Below, one piece after another: positions 32,343 to 44,611 of a stretch of 64,000 nucleotides of DNA (within the stretch, counting starts at the first letter, position 1; every line of letters begins with the position of its first letter). The stretch comes from Thinopyrum elongatum (taxonomy: Eukaryota > Streptophyta > Magnoliopsida > Poales > Poaceae). Position numbers and translations under genes: made by a program. The stretch is taken from NCBI GenBank assembly GCA_011799875.1, contig CM022303.1:219138255-219202254 (forward strand), read 5' to 3'. Below the pieces are notes generated by a model that searched no databases, had not been told where the DNA came from, and was given only the letters and a program-made list of their open reading frames with translations.

Positions 32343-34358
32343 TGTAGGATAATGCAACAGAAAAAAAAAAAATTCTGACCTACGCACCAGCCCAGGACCA
32401 CTATGGAGACTTCATACAAGGTTTGATCATTTTCGTTACCGACTCGTAGCACAGCGGAAGTAGAGTCGATGACGATCGGCAGTGCAGATCCCCGTAGCTA
32501 GGATTTACAACCTCCCAACCGCGAGGATGTATACCCTCATCTACCCCTCAGACAGCCCTCCGGGAGGCGGTCGGACAGTCCCCCGGATGGTGTCGTGGAC
32601 AGCCCTTCGGGACGACCTTCGAACCTCGGATGGTCACTCGGACAGCCCTTCGGGAGGACCCTCAAAACTCGGACGGTCACTCGGACAGCCCTCCGGGAGG
32701 CACTCTCGAACTAAGACCGAAACTACGATCTCTCTACAGAGTTGCACACATACGGTGTCATCTATCCGGCAGGGCTTCACCGTCCAGAACTAGTTCCCAC
32801 CGGAACCCAGATAGCCTTTCGGCTCTATGAAACTATTTCGCTGGGAGGGAGAGAGAAGCCAGATCATGCATGGCACTTGTATGTGAGAAACAGTGAGTTT
32901 TGGGCAGCCCCCTCCACCTCTATTTATAGGAGAAGGAGGGGTGGAGGGGCTAAAATTTCAGCCACATCCATCCATGTCACCTCCAAGATATTTTGGAGCA
33001 AAAGGCCAAAAAGGTAGCTTTCCAAAAAGTAACCCAAAAAACACTTTCACTATTCATGACAACATTTTTCAGCGTCCGTTCGAATTGAAAATATTTATGT
33101 GGGCTTAGAACATTTCCAGTACCCACTAAAATAATTTTCAACGCGTTCCAGAACAATTCCGGATTAGTGATTTTCATCTGCGAAAAGCATCTGAAGCGGT
33201 TCCGGCAGCTCCGGAACATTTTCGGTTTTCACCCTGGAAAATTCCAGAAAGTTTCCAGAATGATTCTCGCACCCTCCAAGAATTATCGGGCATGCGCCGA
33301 AATCAATTTGACTTAATGGTATCCCCCGAAACAACTTTTCAGTTTTACGAAACTATTTCGCTATTCTCTCTACGGAACTCTTCCGTTATCTTCGAAACTT
33401 TTTCGGCGAATTTCTCTCAGACTCCCTGTCTAGTATTCAGCAGATAGATGACCCTTAAGCGTGTGAACCTATAGGTTCGGTGAAGTATAGACATGACCGG
33501 AACCCTTTCCGATCAATGATCAACATCGGAGCCGTGGACACCCATATTGACCCCTATACCCACACGAATGAATATTCGAGTGAACCTCCAGTTGCCGTGT
33601 GCTATTCCTGTTGCTTCGCGATATGTTACAAATACCCGAGGTGAGATTTACTTGCATCCTCGTGGATCAACAACTTGTCCACTATGCCAGTTACCTCGTT
33701 ACCGGTATTGTTCTCTTTTCTCGTTCCCGTGTTCCGGCATCCCTGTGATCAAATCAACCTGTGTCTGGCCAGACGATGATGGATACCGTAACACCAAGAG
33801 GGCCCAGAGATATCTCTCCATCATCGGAGGAGCAAATACCAATCTTGAGCTATCAAGTTACTTGACATACTTTCCCATGAACCCGTAAGCCGCCGTAATA
33901 GCCATCCAGTTACGGATGACGTTTAACAAACCCCAAAGTTCATGAATCAAGCATAAAGAAACTCGATACTCTCATGGTCTGAGGAATCATGCAAACGTTA
34001 ACCATCTCTGTGTTATTAACCATTAACTTGTGACAAATGTATCTTTTAGCATAACATCAATTCGGGTCGATTCAACACAAATGTTCTTCTAACATTGTGC
34101 CCTCAAAGTTGCCGGCATAGTCATGCCCATGATCAGGAAAACAGAATCATCATGCAACACTTGAGCTAGTCTTAGAGGCCAGACTAGGAATACATTTTAC
34201 CATTTATTATTCCACACGTGCATATGAGTCTTCCTCCGAGCCTCGTGGTTATTGCAGACTCGAGAACCATAGCAGTTATAGCATGGAACATAAACCTAAT
34301 TATGAACATGGAGATAAATAATAACATTTATTATTGCCTCTAGGGCATATCTCCTACA
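32343..34358 (-). repeat. E4 3' LTR (left copy)
   Basis: 2016 bp, TGTAGGATAA...ATCTCCTACA on the plus strand, perfect TGTAGGA/TCCTACA ends. It carries a minisatellite at about 32530-32710. Confidence 0.93.
32530..32710. repeat. Minisatellite inside the E4 LTR (left copy)
   Basis: Units of about 36-40 bp built on CTCGGACAGCCCTTCGGGAGG and CGGACGGTCA, repeated four to five times with drift. Mirrored in the other LTR at 39840-40015, so it pre-dates this insertion. Confidence 0.75.
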
Positions 34359-37300
34359 GACTCCCACTTGCACTAGAGTCAATAATCTAGTTAATGCTAA
34401 TGCACTTTACACCTGTGGCACACCGGTGTAAATATGCTTCGCTTGTGGTATAGCCTGATGTCCAACGGATCTGATGACTTCAGCTCCGTGTGTATCTTTG
34501 CATATCCTCGTGTTTTCACGCTTTCACAAAATTCATATTTTGTGTGGACTTGGCTTTGCATATGTGTGAATCATTGGTCAAAACCTGATTCCTCAGACTG
34601 AGTTATGGAGCAACTATCTGCAATAGTGTCCCATTGATCAAAGCCTTCTTGGAACCATACTAAGTTCATGAGTGAACTATATGATTCAACAACTTCTTTG
34701 TCGCTTCTAAAGCGTCAACATACTTAGCCTTTATTATAGAATTCACCACAGTAACCTGTTTGGAACAATTTCCAACTACCGTGCCACCATATTGTGTATT
34801 GCACAAAACCCTTAACTTAAATCGAAAATCGCTTGGAGCATGGATGAAGACTGTATCGATGTAACCTTTTACAACAAACTCTTCATGATCTCCGCTTGCG
34901 AGAAAACATGTCATCAGTGCTACTATAGTACTCAATGACCCTTTTTCACTGTTGTCCCATGATCAGTACTTTTGATCACTTTGGTATCTATACTCGCAAC
35001 AACTTTGGGAGTATTGGACATATCTGGTTGTTTTACATACCATGGAATACATGATTAATCCAAACACAAGAGTGTGTGGAATCTCCGTCATGTATTTTGC
35101 TCATCAGTGTTTTGGGACACCGACTCTTGCAAAAAACTCTTTCCATGTGACTTCGGCAAGAATCACTCTTTGGCGTTTTAAATGCTAAAAGGTTTTAGCA
35201 CCTTGTCAATATGTATTCATTGCTTAGCCCCATTAGGTAAATCTATCTCCATAGATCATCATGCCTAATATTGAGGCTATTTAGCCCAAGCACTTCATCG
35301 AAAAACTATTTTCAAATGAAGTCCTAATTCGTGTCAAGAAATTTATTTCCAATTAACAATGTGTCAAGCACACAAGGTTTTTAGAAATATTATTATGCTC
35401 CCACTTACTTTCTTGAATTACAAGCATCTTCGTTACCCATTGATGAAGTCAAACCCCTTTGACCATTTCATCAAAACACGAAGATTCCAACTCCTTTTTG
35501 CTCTCTTCTGTCCATCGCTGGAACTCTGAAGTTTGCACCCTTACTAGCATCCTCTGGATAGACAAAATACCTTGGAGTGAAACACATGCAAGTCCTTGGT
35601 TTCATTTCCATCAGATGGAAATCCTTTCGTCATCCATGTTTCATATCTCATGATTTGAAATATGTATTAATTGCTAGTTTAACCCGAACCGACTTTAAGC
35701 ATCGCTACGGTGAAACAACCTCATTGTAGTCAACTCCTTGAACTTGTTATTTCAACAAGTCGAGCTTTATGGATAAAACATTTTTATCCATATCAGTTTT
35801 TAGTTCCATAAATATTTGTTAGACTCTAAGTCTTCCGAAAGGTGTATCAAGATTTTAATCTTGAATCACTTATATGGAAACTATCTCGGATTGTATTGGC
35901 ATTTAGCCAATTCCGGAGTCAGGGCCCATCAATGCTTCCTTGTGTATCATAGGTATACTGTTGTCTAACAACAATATCTCATTTGCGCACCTGAGAGGTT
36001 TGCACGAGCCTTGCCTACGTGGTTCAGCTGCAAGTTCGACCGAAGTCCATACATTTTATTATAGAGACTTCCGTATCAGTCGTAGTAGGAAACTCTAGAA
36101 TCACTTCCATGGTTCCTTTCCTTTGATCTGATGACGAAGATACTGGTTATCTCGTCGAGTTGCACTGTCCTCCCACTCACCTTTTGCAAGAACTATTCTC
36201 TTTAAAAGCATACCGTTTTGTGGCAAAATCCTTTGCCTCGGTATAGCGGTGGGGGAATACCCAATTACTTGGGATAACCTACAAAGTAGCACTTGTCTGA
36301 TTTGGAATAGGTTTGTAACCTTTTACACAAGTCCCATATTCCAAATGTTAAGAAAAGATATAACATGGTTGGGCGTACCATACCATGGCGTCATTTCAAC
36401 AGACCCGATGGAGCTCTTTTCAGTGTAAAAGCCGCAGTCTCTAAAGCATCACTTTAAAAGGGATAATGGCAAATTTATTTATGTCATCTTTGATCTTACC
36501 ATGTCATAAATGGTTTGATTACATCTTCATGGACTTTCCACTTGCAGTGGTGTTCTGGGAGGTGCAAGTTATGAAACTCTTTTCACAATTCATCAGACAT
36601 TCGCTAAACTTGTAACTCAAATATTCCTTTCAGCAATCTAATTGTAGAAACATAATTTTCTTGTTACAATAATTTCTACTTCATATTGAGAACCTTTCGA
36701 ATGATTTCAAAAGATCCAGACTTGCGTCTCATCAAGTAAATATCCATATATCTACTTGAGTCATTTTTGAAGATAGACAAATCCACTGCTTGCAACAACA
36801 TTTATCGGACTACACACATCAAAATGTGTGGTCACCAATAAGTTTGTTGCTCGTTCCTTATGGCCTGTGAACGGTTTTTCAGTCACTTCACCTTTTGGAG
36901 GAAAGTTGCAAGTGTCAGATGATTCAAAATCAAACAACTTCAAAATCCATCATAATGGAATTTTCCATGCGGGTTTCTCCAATGTGACCAAATGCAGTGC
37001 CACACATGTGTGGTATTCTTTTAGTCTTGCGACATTTAGTGTTAGTGTCATGGATGTATCATATTACTATCAATATTCATAACATACATCCCATCTTGGA
37101 TGGAAGTATGGCCATTCATGTTATTCATAATACTGAACAACAATTGTTGTTTTTATGAACAACTCTTTTGGAACAAACATTGTGCAATGGGCTAGAGTGT
37201 ATGAAACTCTAAAATGAATTATGGAAGTAAACACAGAGGTAATATATTATTATCAATATTCATAACATACATCTCATTCATAATGAAAGTATGGCCCTTA

Positions 37301-39630
37301 TGTTATTCATAACACCGAACATCAAAAGTTCTCTTATGAACAACCTTCTTGCAAGATACCTTATGCAATGGGCTAGAGTGTGTAAAACTCTAAATGAATT
37401 ATGAAAATAAATACAGACGGTAATACACCGATGGAAGGTATAGTAACATTTACTATGTTCCCTGTGTATACCAAAACCTCATTCCTGGCTAGCCTTTCAG
37501 GCCATAGTAGTTCTTACATCGAGTTGCAACAGAATGCAATCGAGCGGGTATCTTTGTGATTAACTCACAATACCCAAGAATTGGTGATTAACATGTTTAA
37601 CCATAATTCCCAAGAACTATATCTTTGACCAGCCTTCTATACATGAAAAACTTGTATGACATTCATACATGAGCTGGATATTCCAGTCTTCTTTCTTTCT
37701 GCCTTTATACTTCTAACAGTTTATCTTTCAGTATTTCTCCTACTCTCAGAAGAAGCACTCAACTTAAGAGCGGCGTTAACCCCGGACTTCCTAGGCATGA
37801 AAGTTTCATTAACACCCTTCGGAAACTTCCTTTCTCTTTAAGTTGTTGTTTTATTCACCTTTCATCATATGACAGGCGTTCTTCTGGATCCCTCTCTTAT
37901 TAGTCTAATGCATAGTAAACACCTTTACTAATAGTTTGCAAACAAACATTGCTTTGTTTGTATCTGAAAATGATTTTCAGTTCCATGAATATCATATAAC
38001 TATCCCAAACTTTCAAAGTTCGGGTCTCATGGAAGCAAACATATTGCACTTTGACCGTAACGGAATTCTAGCTTTTGGATTGAAGGACGAGAGTCACATG
38101 ATCCATAGCATTAGCGGGAGAATGCCGAAAGTATGTGATAGGACAAAGTCCTTCTCGACACTCTTGAGGACAATCCTCACATTACGTTACCAACCGTAAA
38201 GGTTTAACCAGATATTTAACAGCTATTCAATTTTAACAGGGAAGGTGGAAACGCGAGCCATTATTCTACAACTATTAGCAAATCACACTTACACAGAGTT
38301 CATAATTAATTGCACTGAGAATTAAACATGTTAATTCTATAGCGCGCTCCCACTCAAATCAATATCTCTCATAATTGATTGTGAGTGATTCAAGATCCGC
38401 ATTTCAATTCGACGCCATTGACGGGTTCATCACTGATGACGTGAATTTCAATCGGTAGGCCAACTTGCCAATCATATCTCTATGTGACTCTTGTTCATCT
38501 TTCGATGCGTGTGTTCCGAGCTCAGGACTATCCTGCCTGAACGTCAAGACAACCAAGTGATCTTGCTGCGAGGTCTGACCTCACCCGCCTCACACATCCC
38601 TAATCGTTCGTACTCATGTGTACATGTCGTACCCTGAAAAGATAGGTGCCGTGACGGTGCTACACTTGGGAGAACACTATCTACTTGATATTTTGTGAGA
38701 GATCACCCTAATAAAAAGCGACTACCGCGCAATCAAAAAGGGTGCATCACAAGGGATAAACATCTCAGGCAATTCATAATAGCATGATATGGTATAGCCC
38801 TTTCTGACGGAGAAGTCTTGTATTTCTTCGTCTTCGGCATTCGCGTCGGTGTTCACCTTCGCGAAGATTGCCACCACCTTGTCGATGCACCAGATAATAT
38901 TGCTATCTCTATAGCTAATAAAATAAGTGCATTACTTAAGGTTGACACGCAGGTCATTAAAGTGACAATCATATGGCTCCAGCCATCATGCCGAATCATG
39001 ACACGCAGGTCATGTTAATCAATTTACATTATATAGTCATCTCATACATAATCAAATTATTATGAACACTGCTATACCACATCACATGCACATGCAAACC
39101 CTCCTGTAAAACCTAGTTAGATGCCTCTAATCGGTTCATGCAAAAACTTGTTTTACGTGGCTTCTAAGGTTTCGAAACAAACCGAAGCTACCAACGTCCA
39201 TCATCAAGTATGATAATTCAAGTCGCTAGATTAACTTCGCGGGGTGTATGAAACACGAGATAATAAAATCTCGAGCCCCATACTGAACTTCGTCATACGC
39301 ATGACCCCCGTGCAGATCATATCTGCATTGCCCTTTCGTCTGCGAAATTTCATCTTTCTTTTTAACTATGGTGGATTTCAATGAACTATTAGCACTTCGT
39401 TGATCAATCAGGATCGCGGATTGCCAGAACATTGAAACTCCACCATGCTGTTATCAAGATCAGAAATATGCAAATTCCAGGGAAGCAACAAGAACATCGG
39501 GTAACAGATTTCATCTGCTACCCGCACAAATAATTTTCAGTAATAGAACTCATCTACTACCTAATTATATTGTGCAACACCCATACATCTCAATGTATTC
39601 TAGATCGCAACCTGCATCTACGCATAGCAC
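34359..39630 (-). pseudogene. E4 internal region: decayed Copia gag-pol
   Basis: No frame longer than about 90 codons. On the minus strand traces of Copia pol can be read: QGVDYNEVV (RT start region) at about 35745-35712, and the GSWK/ADS-type end of RNase H around 34800-34600. Stops occur every few dozen codons and the frame keeps changing. The order of traces fits an element on the minus strand. Such a copy cannot code for any pol function and must have moved, if recently, with proteins from another element. Confidence 0.7.
37063..37410. repeat. Tandem duplication of about 185 bp in E4
   Basis: TATTCATAACATACATC, GTTATTCATAA and GCAATGGGCTAGAGTGT occur in the same order at about 37070-37240 and about 37255-37410, with drift. 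Confidence 0.75.
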
Positions 39631-39645
39631 GGCTCATGATGCCAC
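39630..39645 (-). other. E4 primer binding site (degenerate)
   Basis: Minus strand AGTGGCATCATGAGCC next to the 5' LTR. BARE-type elements have TGGTATCAGAGC, complementary to initiator tRNA-Met, so this site is diverged. Confidence 0.5.
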
Positions 39646-41660
39646 TGTAGGATAACACAGCAGAAAACAAAAAATTTCCGACCTACGCACCAGCCCAGGA
39701 CCACTATGGAGACTGCATACAAGGTTTGATCATTTTCGTTACCGACTCGACGCGCAGCGGAAGTAGAGTCGATGACAATCGGCGGTGCAGATCCCCGCAG
39801 CTAGGATTTACAACCTCCCAACCGCGAGGATGTATACCCTCATCTGCCCCTCGGACAGCCCTCCGGGGGGCGGTCGGACAGTCCCCCGGATAGTGTCGTG
39901 GACAGCCCTTCGGGAGGACCCTCGAACCTCGGACGGTCACTCGGAGAGCCCTTCGGGAGGACCCTCAAAACTCGGACGGTCACTCGGACAGCCCTCCGGG
40001 AGGCACTCTCGAACTAAGACCAAAACTACGATCTCTCTACAGAGTTGCACACATACGGTGTCATCTATCCAGCAGGGCTTCGCCATCCAGAACTAGTTCC
40101 CATCGGAACCCAGATAGCCTTTCGGCTCTACGAAACTAATTCGCTGGGAGGGAGAGAGAAGCCAGATCATGCATGGCACTTGTATGTGAGAAAGAGTGAG
40201 TTTTGGGCAGCCCCCTCCACCTCTATTTATAGGAGAAGTAGGGGTGGAGGGGCTGAAATTTCAGCCACATCCATCCATGTCATCTCCAAGATATTTTGGA
40301 GCAAAAGCCCAAAAGGTGGCTTTCCAAAAAGTAACCCAAAAAGCACTTTCACTATTCATGATGACATTTTTCAGCGTCCGTTCGAATTGAAAATATTTAT
40401 GTGGGCTTAGAACATTTCCAGTACCCACTAAAATAATTTTCAATGTGTTCCAGAACAGTTTCGGATTAGTGATTTTCATCTGCGAAAAGCATCTGAAGCG
40501 GTTTCGGCAGCTCCGGAACATTTCCGGTTTTCACCCCGGAAAATTCCAAAAAGTTTCCAGAATGATTCTGGCACCCTCCAAGAATTATCGGGCGTGTGCC
40601 GAAATCAATTTGACTTAATAGTATCCCCTGAAACAACTTTTCAGTTTTACGAAACTATTTCGCTATTCTCTCTACGGAACTCTTCCGTTGTCTCCGAAAC
40701 TTTTTCGGCGAATTTCTCTCAGACTCCCTGTCTAGTATTCAGCAGATATATGACCCTTAAGCGTGTCACCCTATAGGTTCGGTGAAGTATAGACATGACC
40801 GGAACCCTTTCCGATCAATGATCAACATCAGAGCCGTGGACACCCATATTGACCCCTATACCCACATGAATGAATATTCGAGTGAACCTCCAGTTGCCGT
40901 GTGCTATTCCTGTTGCTTCACGATATGTTACAAATACCCGAGGTGAGATTTACTTGCATCCCAGTGGATCAACAACTTGTCCACTATGCCAGTTACCTCG
41001 TTCCCGGTATTGTTCTCTTTTCTCGTTCCCGTGTTCCGGCATCCCTGTGATCAAATCACCCTGTGTCTGGCCAGACGATGATGGATACCGTAACACCGAG
41101 AGGGCCCAGAGATATCTCTCCATCGTTGGAGGAGCAAATCCCAATCTTGAGCTATCAAGTTACTTGACATACTTTCCCATGAACCCGTAAGCCGTCGTAA
41201 TAGCCATCCAGTTACGGATGACGTTTAACAAACCCCAAAGTTCATGAATCAAGAATGAAGAAACTTGATACTCTCATGGTCTGAGGAATAATGCAAACAT
41301 TAACCATCTCTGTGTTATTAACCATTAACTTGTGACGAATGTATCTTTTAGCATAACATCAATTCGGGTCGATTCAACACAAATGTTCTTCTAACATTGT
41401 GCCCTCAAAGTTGCCGGCATAGTCATGGTCATGATCAGGAAAACAGAATCATCATGCAACACTTGAGCTAGTCTTAGAGGCCAGACAAGGAATACATTTT
41501 ACCATTTATTATTCCACACGTGCATATGAGTCTTCCTCCGAGCCTCGTGGTTATTGTAGACTCGAGAACCATAGCAGTTATAGCATGGAACATAAACCTA
41601 ATTATGAACATGGAGATAAATAATAACATTTATTATTGCCTCTAGGGCATATCTCCTACA
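39646..41660 (-). repeat. E4 5' LTR (right copy)
   Basis: 2015 bp, the same ends as the left LTR and very similar throughout, with scattered substitutions and the same minisatellite (39840-40015). Confidence 0.93.
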
Positions 41661-41971
41661 GGGCAAACCTGCAAGCTTAAATAATCCACAAACTTCATCC
41701 ACATAGATTAGATGCATATCAGGATGTAATTTTCCATCTCCTGCATAAGGATTAGCTAGAAATTTCTCTATCATACCCGAAGGAATTTCATAATAAATAT
41801 TTTCAGTAGGTTTAGTAGGTTGAGGAGCAACTTATTGCTCTACTGGTCGGGGTGAAGATACCCCGAACAAGCCCCTCAAAGGATTATTTTCTATAGCAAC
41901 AAGTGACAGTAAATTTCAGCACACTATATAAATGTTTCCTTACCAAATACCACTTACCAAAGGCGTTTCAC
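41661..41971 (-). pseudogene. gag: E3 gag, N-terminal part before the E4 insertion
   Basis: The minus strand reads through PSGMIEKFLANPYAGDG and HLIYVDEVCGLFKLAGLP up to the GGGCA duplication, then E4 begins. It is the missing N-terminal side of the frame at 32337-31909. A Gln/Pro/Thr-rich start precedes it. The start codon was not fixed. Confidence 0.75.
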
Positions 41972-41989
41972 TCCCCGGCAACGGCGCCA
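41972..41989 (-). other. E3 primer binding site
   Basis: Minus strand TGGCGCCGTTGCCGGGGA, identical to the first site of E2 and complementary to the tRNA-Asp 3' end, 11 bp from the LTR. Confidence 0.88.
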
Positions 41990-42000
41990 GAAAAGATTCT

Positions 42001-43522
42001 TGATGACCCACAAGTATAGGGGATCTATCGTAGTCCTTTCGATAAGTAAGAGTGTTGAACCCAACGAGGAGCAGAAGGAAATGACAAGCGGTTTTTGTAA
42101 CAAGGTATTCTCTGCAAGCACTGAAATTATCGGTAACAGATAGTTTTGTGATAAGATAATTCATAATGGGTAACAAGTAATAAGTGTAACTAAGGTGCAG
42201 CAAGGTGGGCCAATCCTTTTTGTAGCAAAGGACAAGCCTGGACGAACTCTTATATAAAGCAAAGCGCTCCCGAGGACACATGGGAATTATTGTCAAGTTA
42301 GTTTTCGTCATGCTCATATGATTCGCGTTCGTTACTTTGATAATTTGATATGTGGGTGGACCAGTGCTTGGGTGCTGTCCTTACTTGTACAAGCCTCCCA
42401 CTTATGATTAACCACTCTCGCAAGCATCCGCAACTACGAAAGAACAATTAAGATAAATCTAACCATAGCATGAAACATATGGATCCAAATCAGACCCTTA
42501 CGAAGCAACGCATAAACTAGGGTTTAAGCTTCTGTCACTCTAGCAACCCATAATCTACTTATTACTTCCTAATGCCTTCCCCTAGGCCCAAACAATGGTG
42601 AAGTGTCATGTAGTCGACGTTCACATAACACCACTAGAGGAAAGACAACATACATCTCATCAAAATATCGAACGAATACCAAATTCACATGATTACTTAT
42701 AACAAGAATTCTCCCATGTCCTCGGGAACAAATGTAACTACTCACAAAGCATATTCATGTTCATAATCATAGGGTATTGAATATCATTAAGGATCTGAAC
42801 ATATGATCTTCCATCGAATAAACCAACTAGCATCAACTACAAGGAGTAATCAACACTACTAGCAACCCACAGGTACCAATCTGAGGTTTTGAGACAAAGA
42901 TTGGATACAAGAGATGAACTAGGGTTTGAGAGGAGATGGTGTTGGTGAAGATGTTGATGGAGATTGACCCCCTCTCGATGAGAGGATCGTTGGTGATGAC
43001 GATGGCTTCGATTTCCCCCTTCGGGAGGGAAGTTTCCCCGACAGAACAGCTCTGCCGGAGCCCTAGATTGCTTCTGCCCAGGTTCCGCCTCGAGATGGTG
43101 GCGCTTCATCCCGAAAGCTTCCTTATGATTTTTTCCAGGTCAAAACCCTCCATATAGCAGAAGATGGGCACCGGAGGCCTGCCAGGGGGCCCACAAGCCA
43201 TAGGGGCGCGCCCAGGGGGTAGGGCGTGCCCCCACGCTTGTGGCCTCCTGGTGGGTCCCCTCTGGTATTTTCTTCGCCCAATATTTTTTATATATTCCAA
43301 AATAATTCTCCGTAAATTTTCAGGACTTTTGGAGTTGTGCAGAATAGGTCTCTCAGATTTGCTCCTTTTCGGTCCAGAATTCCAGCTGCCGGCATTCTCC
43401 CTCTTTGCGTAAACCTTCTAAAATAAGAGAGAAAAAGCATAAGTATTGTACCATAATGTGTAATAACAGCCCATAATGCAATAAATTTCAATATTAAAGC
43501 GTGATGCAAAATGGACGTATCA
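42001..43522 (-). repeat. E3 5' LTR (right copy)
   Basis: 1522 bp, TGATGACCC...GACGTATCA, aligned end to end with the left LTR; followed by ACGAG. Confidence 0.95.
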
Positions 43523-43527
43523 ACGAG

Positions 43528-44157
43528 TTGCTGCTCTGGCTCTAGCTCGTGCTGCTCCTCCAGGCACTGCTGCTCCGGCTGCTATTTGCTACCGTGTTCC
43601 CCGTTGATCGCCTGCTGATTTAGATCACTATTTCTCTACTACTAGTGCTCGAGCGGCCTAAACTACATGTGAAGTGCCTCTGTGCTACCAGTGCATTCAG
43701 TTTCGACAGTAACATTCAGATTCCACACTAAATTTTAGTTTCGACAGTTAAGTTCAGAGTCAATAGTTTTTACCTCATCTGTTGTAGTCAGGTGTTTTTT
43801 GGTGATGTAAAGTTTACATCTATCACTTTTTGGTAATGTATGTAATGTATTTTATATCATCTATTGGAGATGCTATTAGAACCACTTGAGATTAACGATG
43901 TTTGTCTTGTACTGTTTCAGCCTCGATGTCTTACGGCTTGCCGGAGCTGCTCCAACGACGGAACCATCCATCACAACAGAGCAGTGCCCTAGACACCGTC
44001 TACAGACGCCTCAGATCTTCCTCCACACCTCCGATAGCCTCCTCTGCTGCAACTTCTTCAGCGACCAACCCAATGACGCTGAGGTCGACACGGCTAGGCC
44101 AAAGAGGTTGTACACTTGTCGCATCACTTATTACTCTACATTCATGTCGATCTATTA
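43528..44157 (+). other. CACTA-1 gene: GCT-rich end and module 2
   Basis: The GCTGCTCTGGCTCT run resumes exactly where it stopped before E3. Then comes AT-rich intron-like DNA and a module at 43920-44106 (acceptor TGTTTCAG, donor GTTGTA) resembling the one at about 23440-23624: both have GCTGCTCCAAC or similar, a CCTC-rich middle and CCAAAGAG before GTTGTAC. Confidence 0.5.
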
Positions 44158-44550
44158 GGGCTATTTTGGTTCAAAGGAAAAAGTGAAGGAAAAACATAGC
44201 AATAGGAAATTTTCCTATGGCACTCTATTATTCAATTATTCATGCATTTCGTTGAAAGGAATGGAGCAAAACATCCACCTGGACCAACTTTTCAAAATCC
44301 TACGCATTAAAACAAGACTAAGTGCATTAGTGGCAGAATAACATTCTAACTGTACACACTTTCATATGGTTTCACTTTAATTTCGCCTTTTTCTTTGCAT
44401 TCCTCTGCTCTTCCAATTCATGTGAACCAAACACCCAAGTTGACAGAAATCCTGTGTTTAGAAATGCTCTGTTTCCCACGTGCATTCTTATCCTATTCCG
44501 GTGTTTTTCCTATCCCTACGATTTTAGAATCCTGCAAGCCAAAGGAGCCC
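44158..44550. mobile_element. Tourist-type MITE (PIF/Harbinger)
   Basis: Starts GGGCTATTTTGGTTC and ends GCAAGCCAAAGGAGCCC, imperfect inverted ends, flanked by TTA at 44155-44157 and 44551-44553. 393 bp, no coding capacity; TAGGAAATTTTCCTATGG in the middle is itself a palindrome. It sits inside the CACTA-1 gene, in intron-like DNA. Confidence 0.88.
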
Positions 44551-44611
44551 TTACAGAATTACTTCAGTTACAGATAGGTGTCAAAGAAAACTTTGTGTGG
44601 TTTGTCCTGCT

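Larger units (their letters stand above)
32343..41660 (-). mobile_element. E4: BARE/Angela-type Copia retrotransposon inserted in E3 gag
   Basis: LTRs 32343-34358 and 39646-41660, target duplication GGGCA at 32338-32342 and 41661-41665. On the minus strand the LTR begins TGTAGGAGATATGCCCTAG, close to the BARE/Angela/Maximus start. The polypurine-side sequence AAGTGGGAGTC is next to the left LTR and a primer-site-like TGGCATCATGAGCC is next to the right LTR, so the element reads on the minus strand. The internal 5.3 kb has only scattered remnants of pol, although both LTRs are complete and very alike. Confidence 0.92.
23989..43522 (-). mobile_element. E3: Athila-lineage Gypsy retrotransposon, full length, with nested Copia E4
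   Basis: LTRs at 23989-25509 and 42001-43522, target duplication ACGAG at 23984-23988 and 43523-43527. All genes are on the minus strand, so the right LTR is the 5' LTR. The tRNA-Asp-type primer site is next to it (41972-41989) and a polypurine tract is next to the left LTR. The coding order is gag, protease, RT, RNase H, integrase. It is 19.5 kb because E4 (9318 bp) sits in gag. The LTR text resembles the Fatima/Sabrina-type Athila families of wheat (from memory). Stops and frameshifts break gag-pol. Confidence 0.93.

Noticed and set aside
32530..32710. CRISPR-like regular repeats
   Set aside because: Units drift, spacers are not unique, and the array is part of a plant LTR; also present in the partner LTR.
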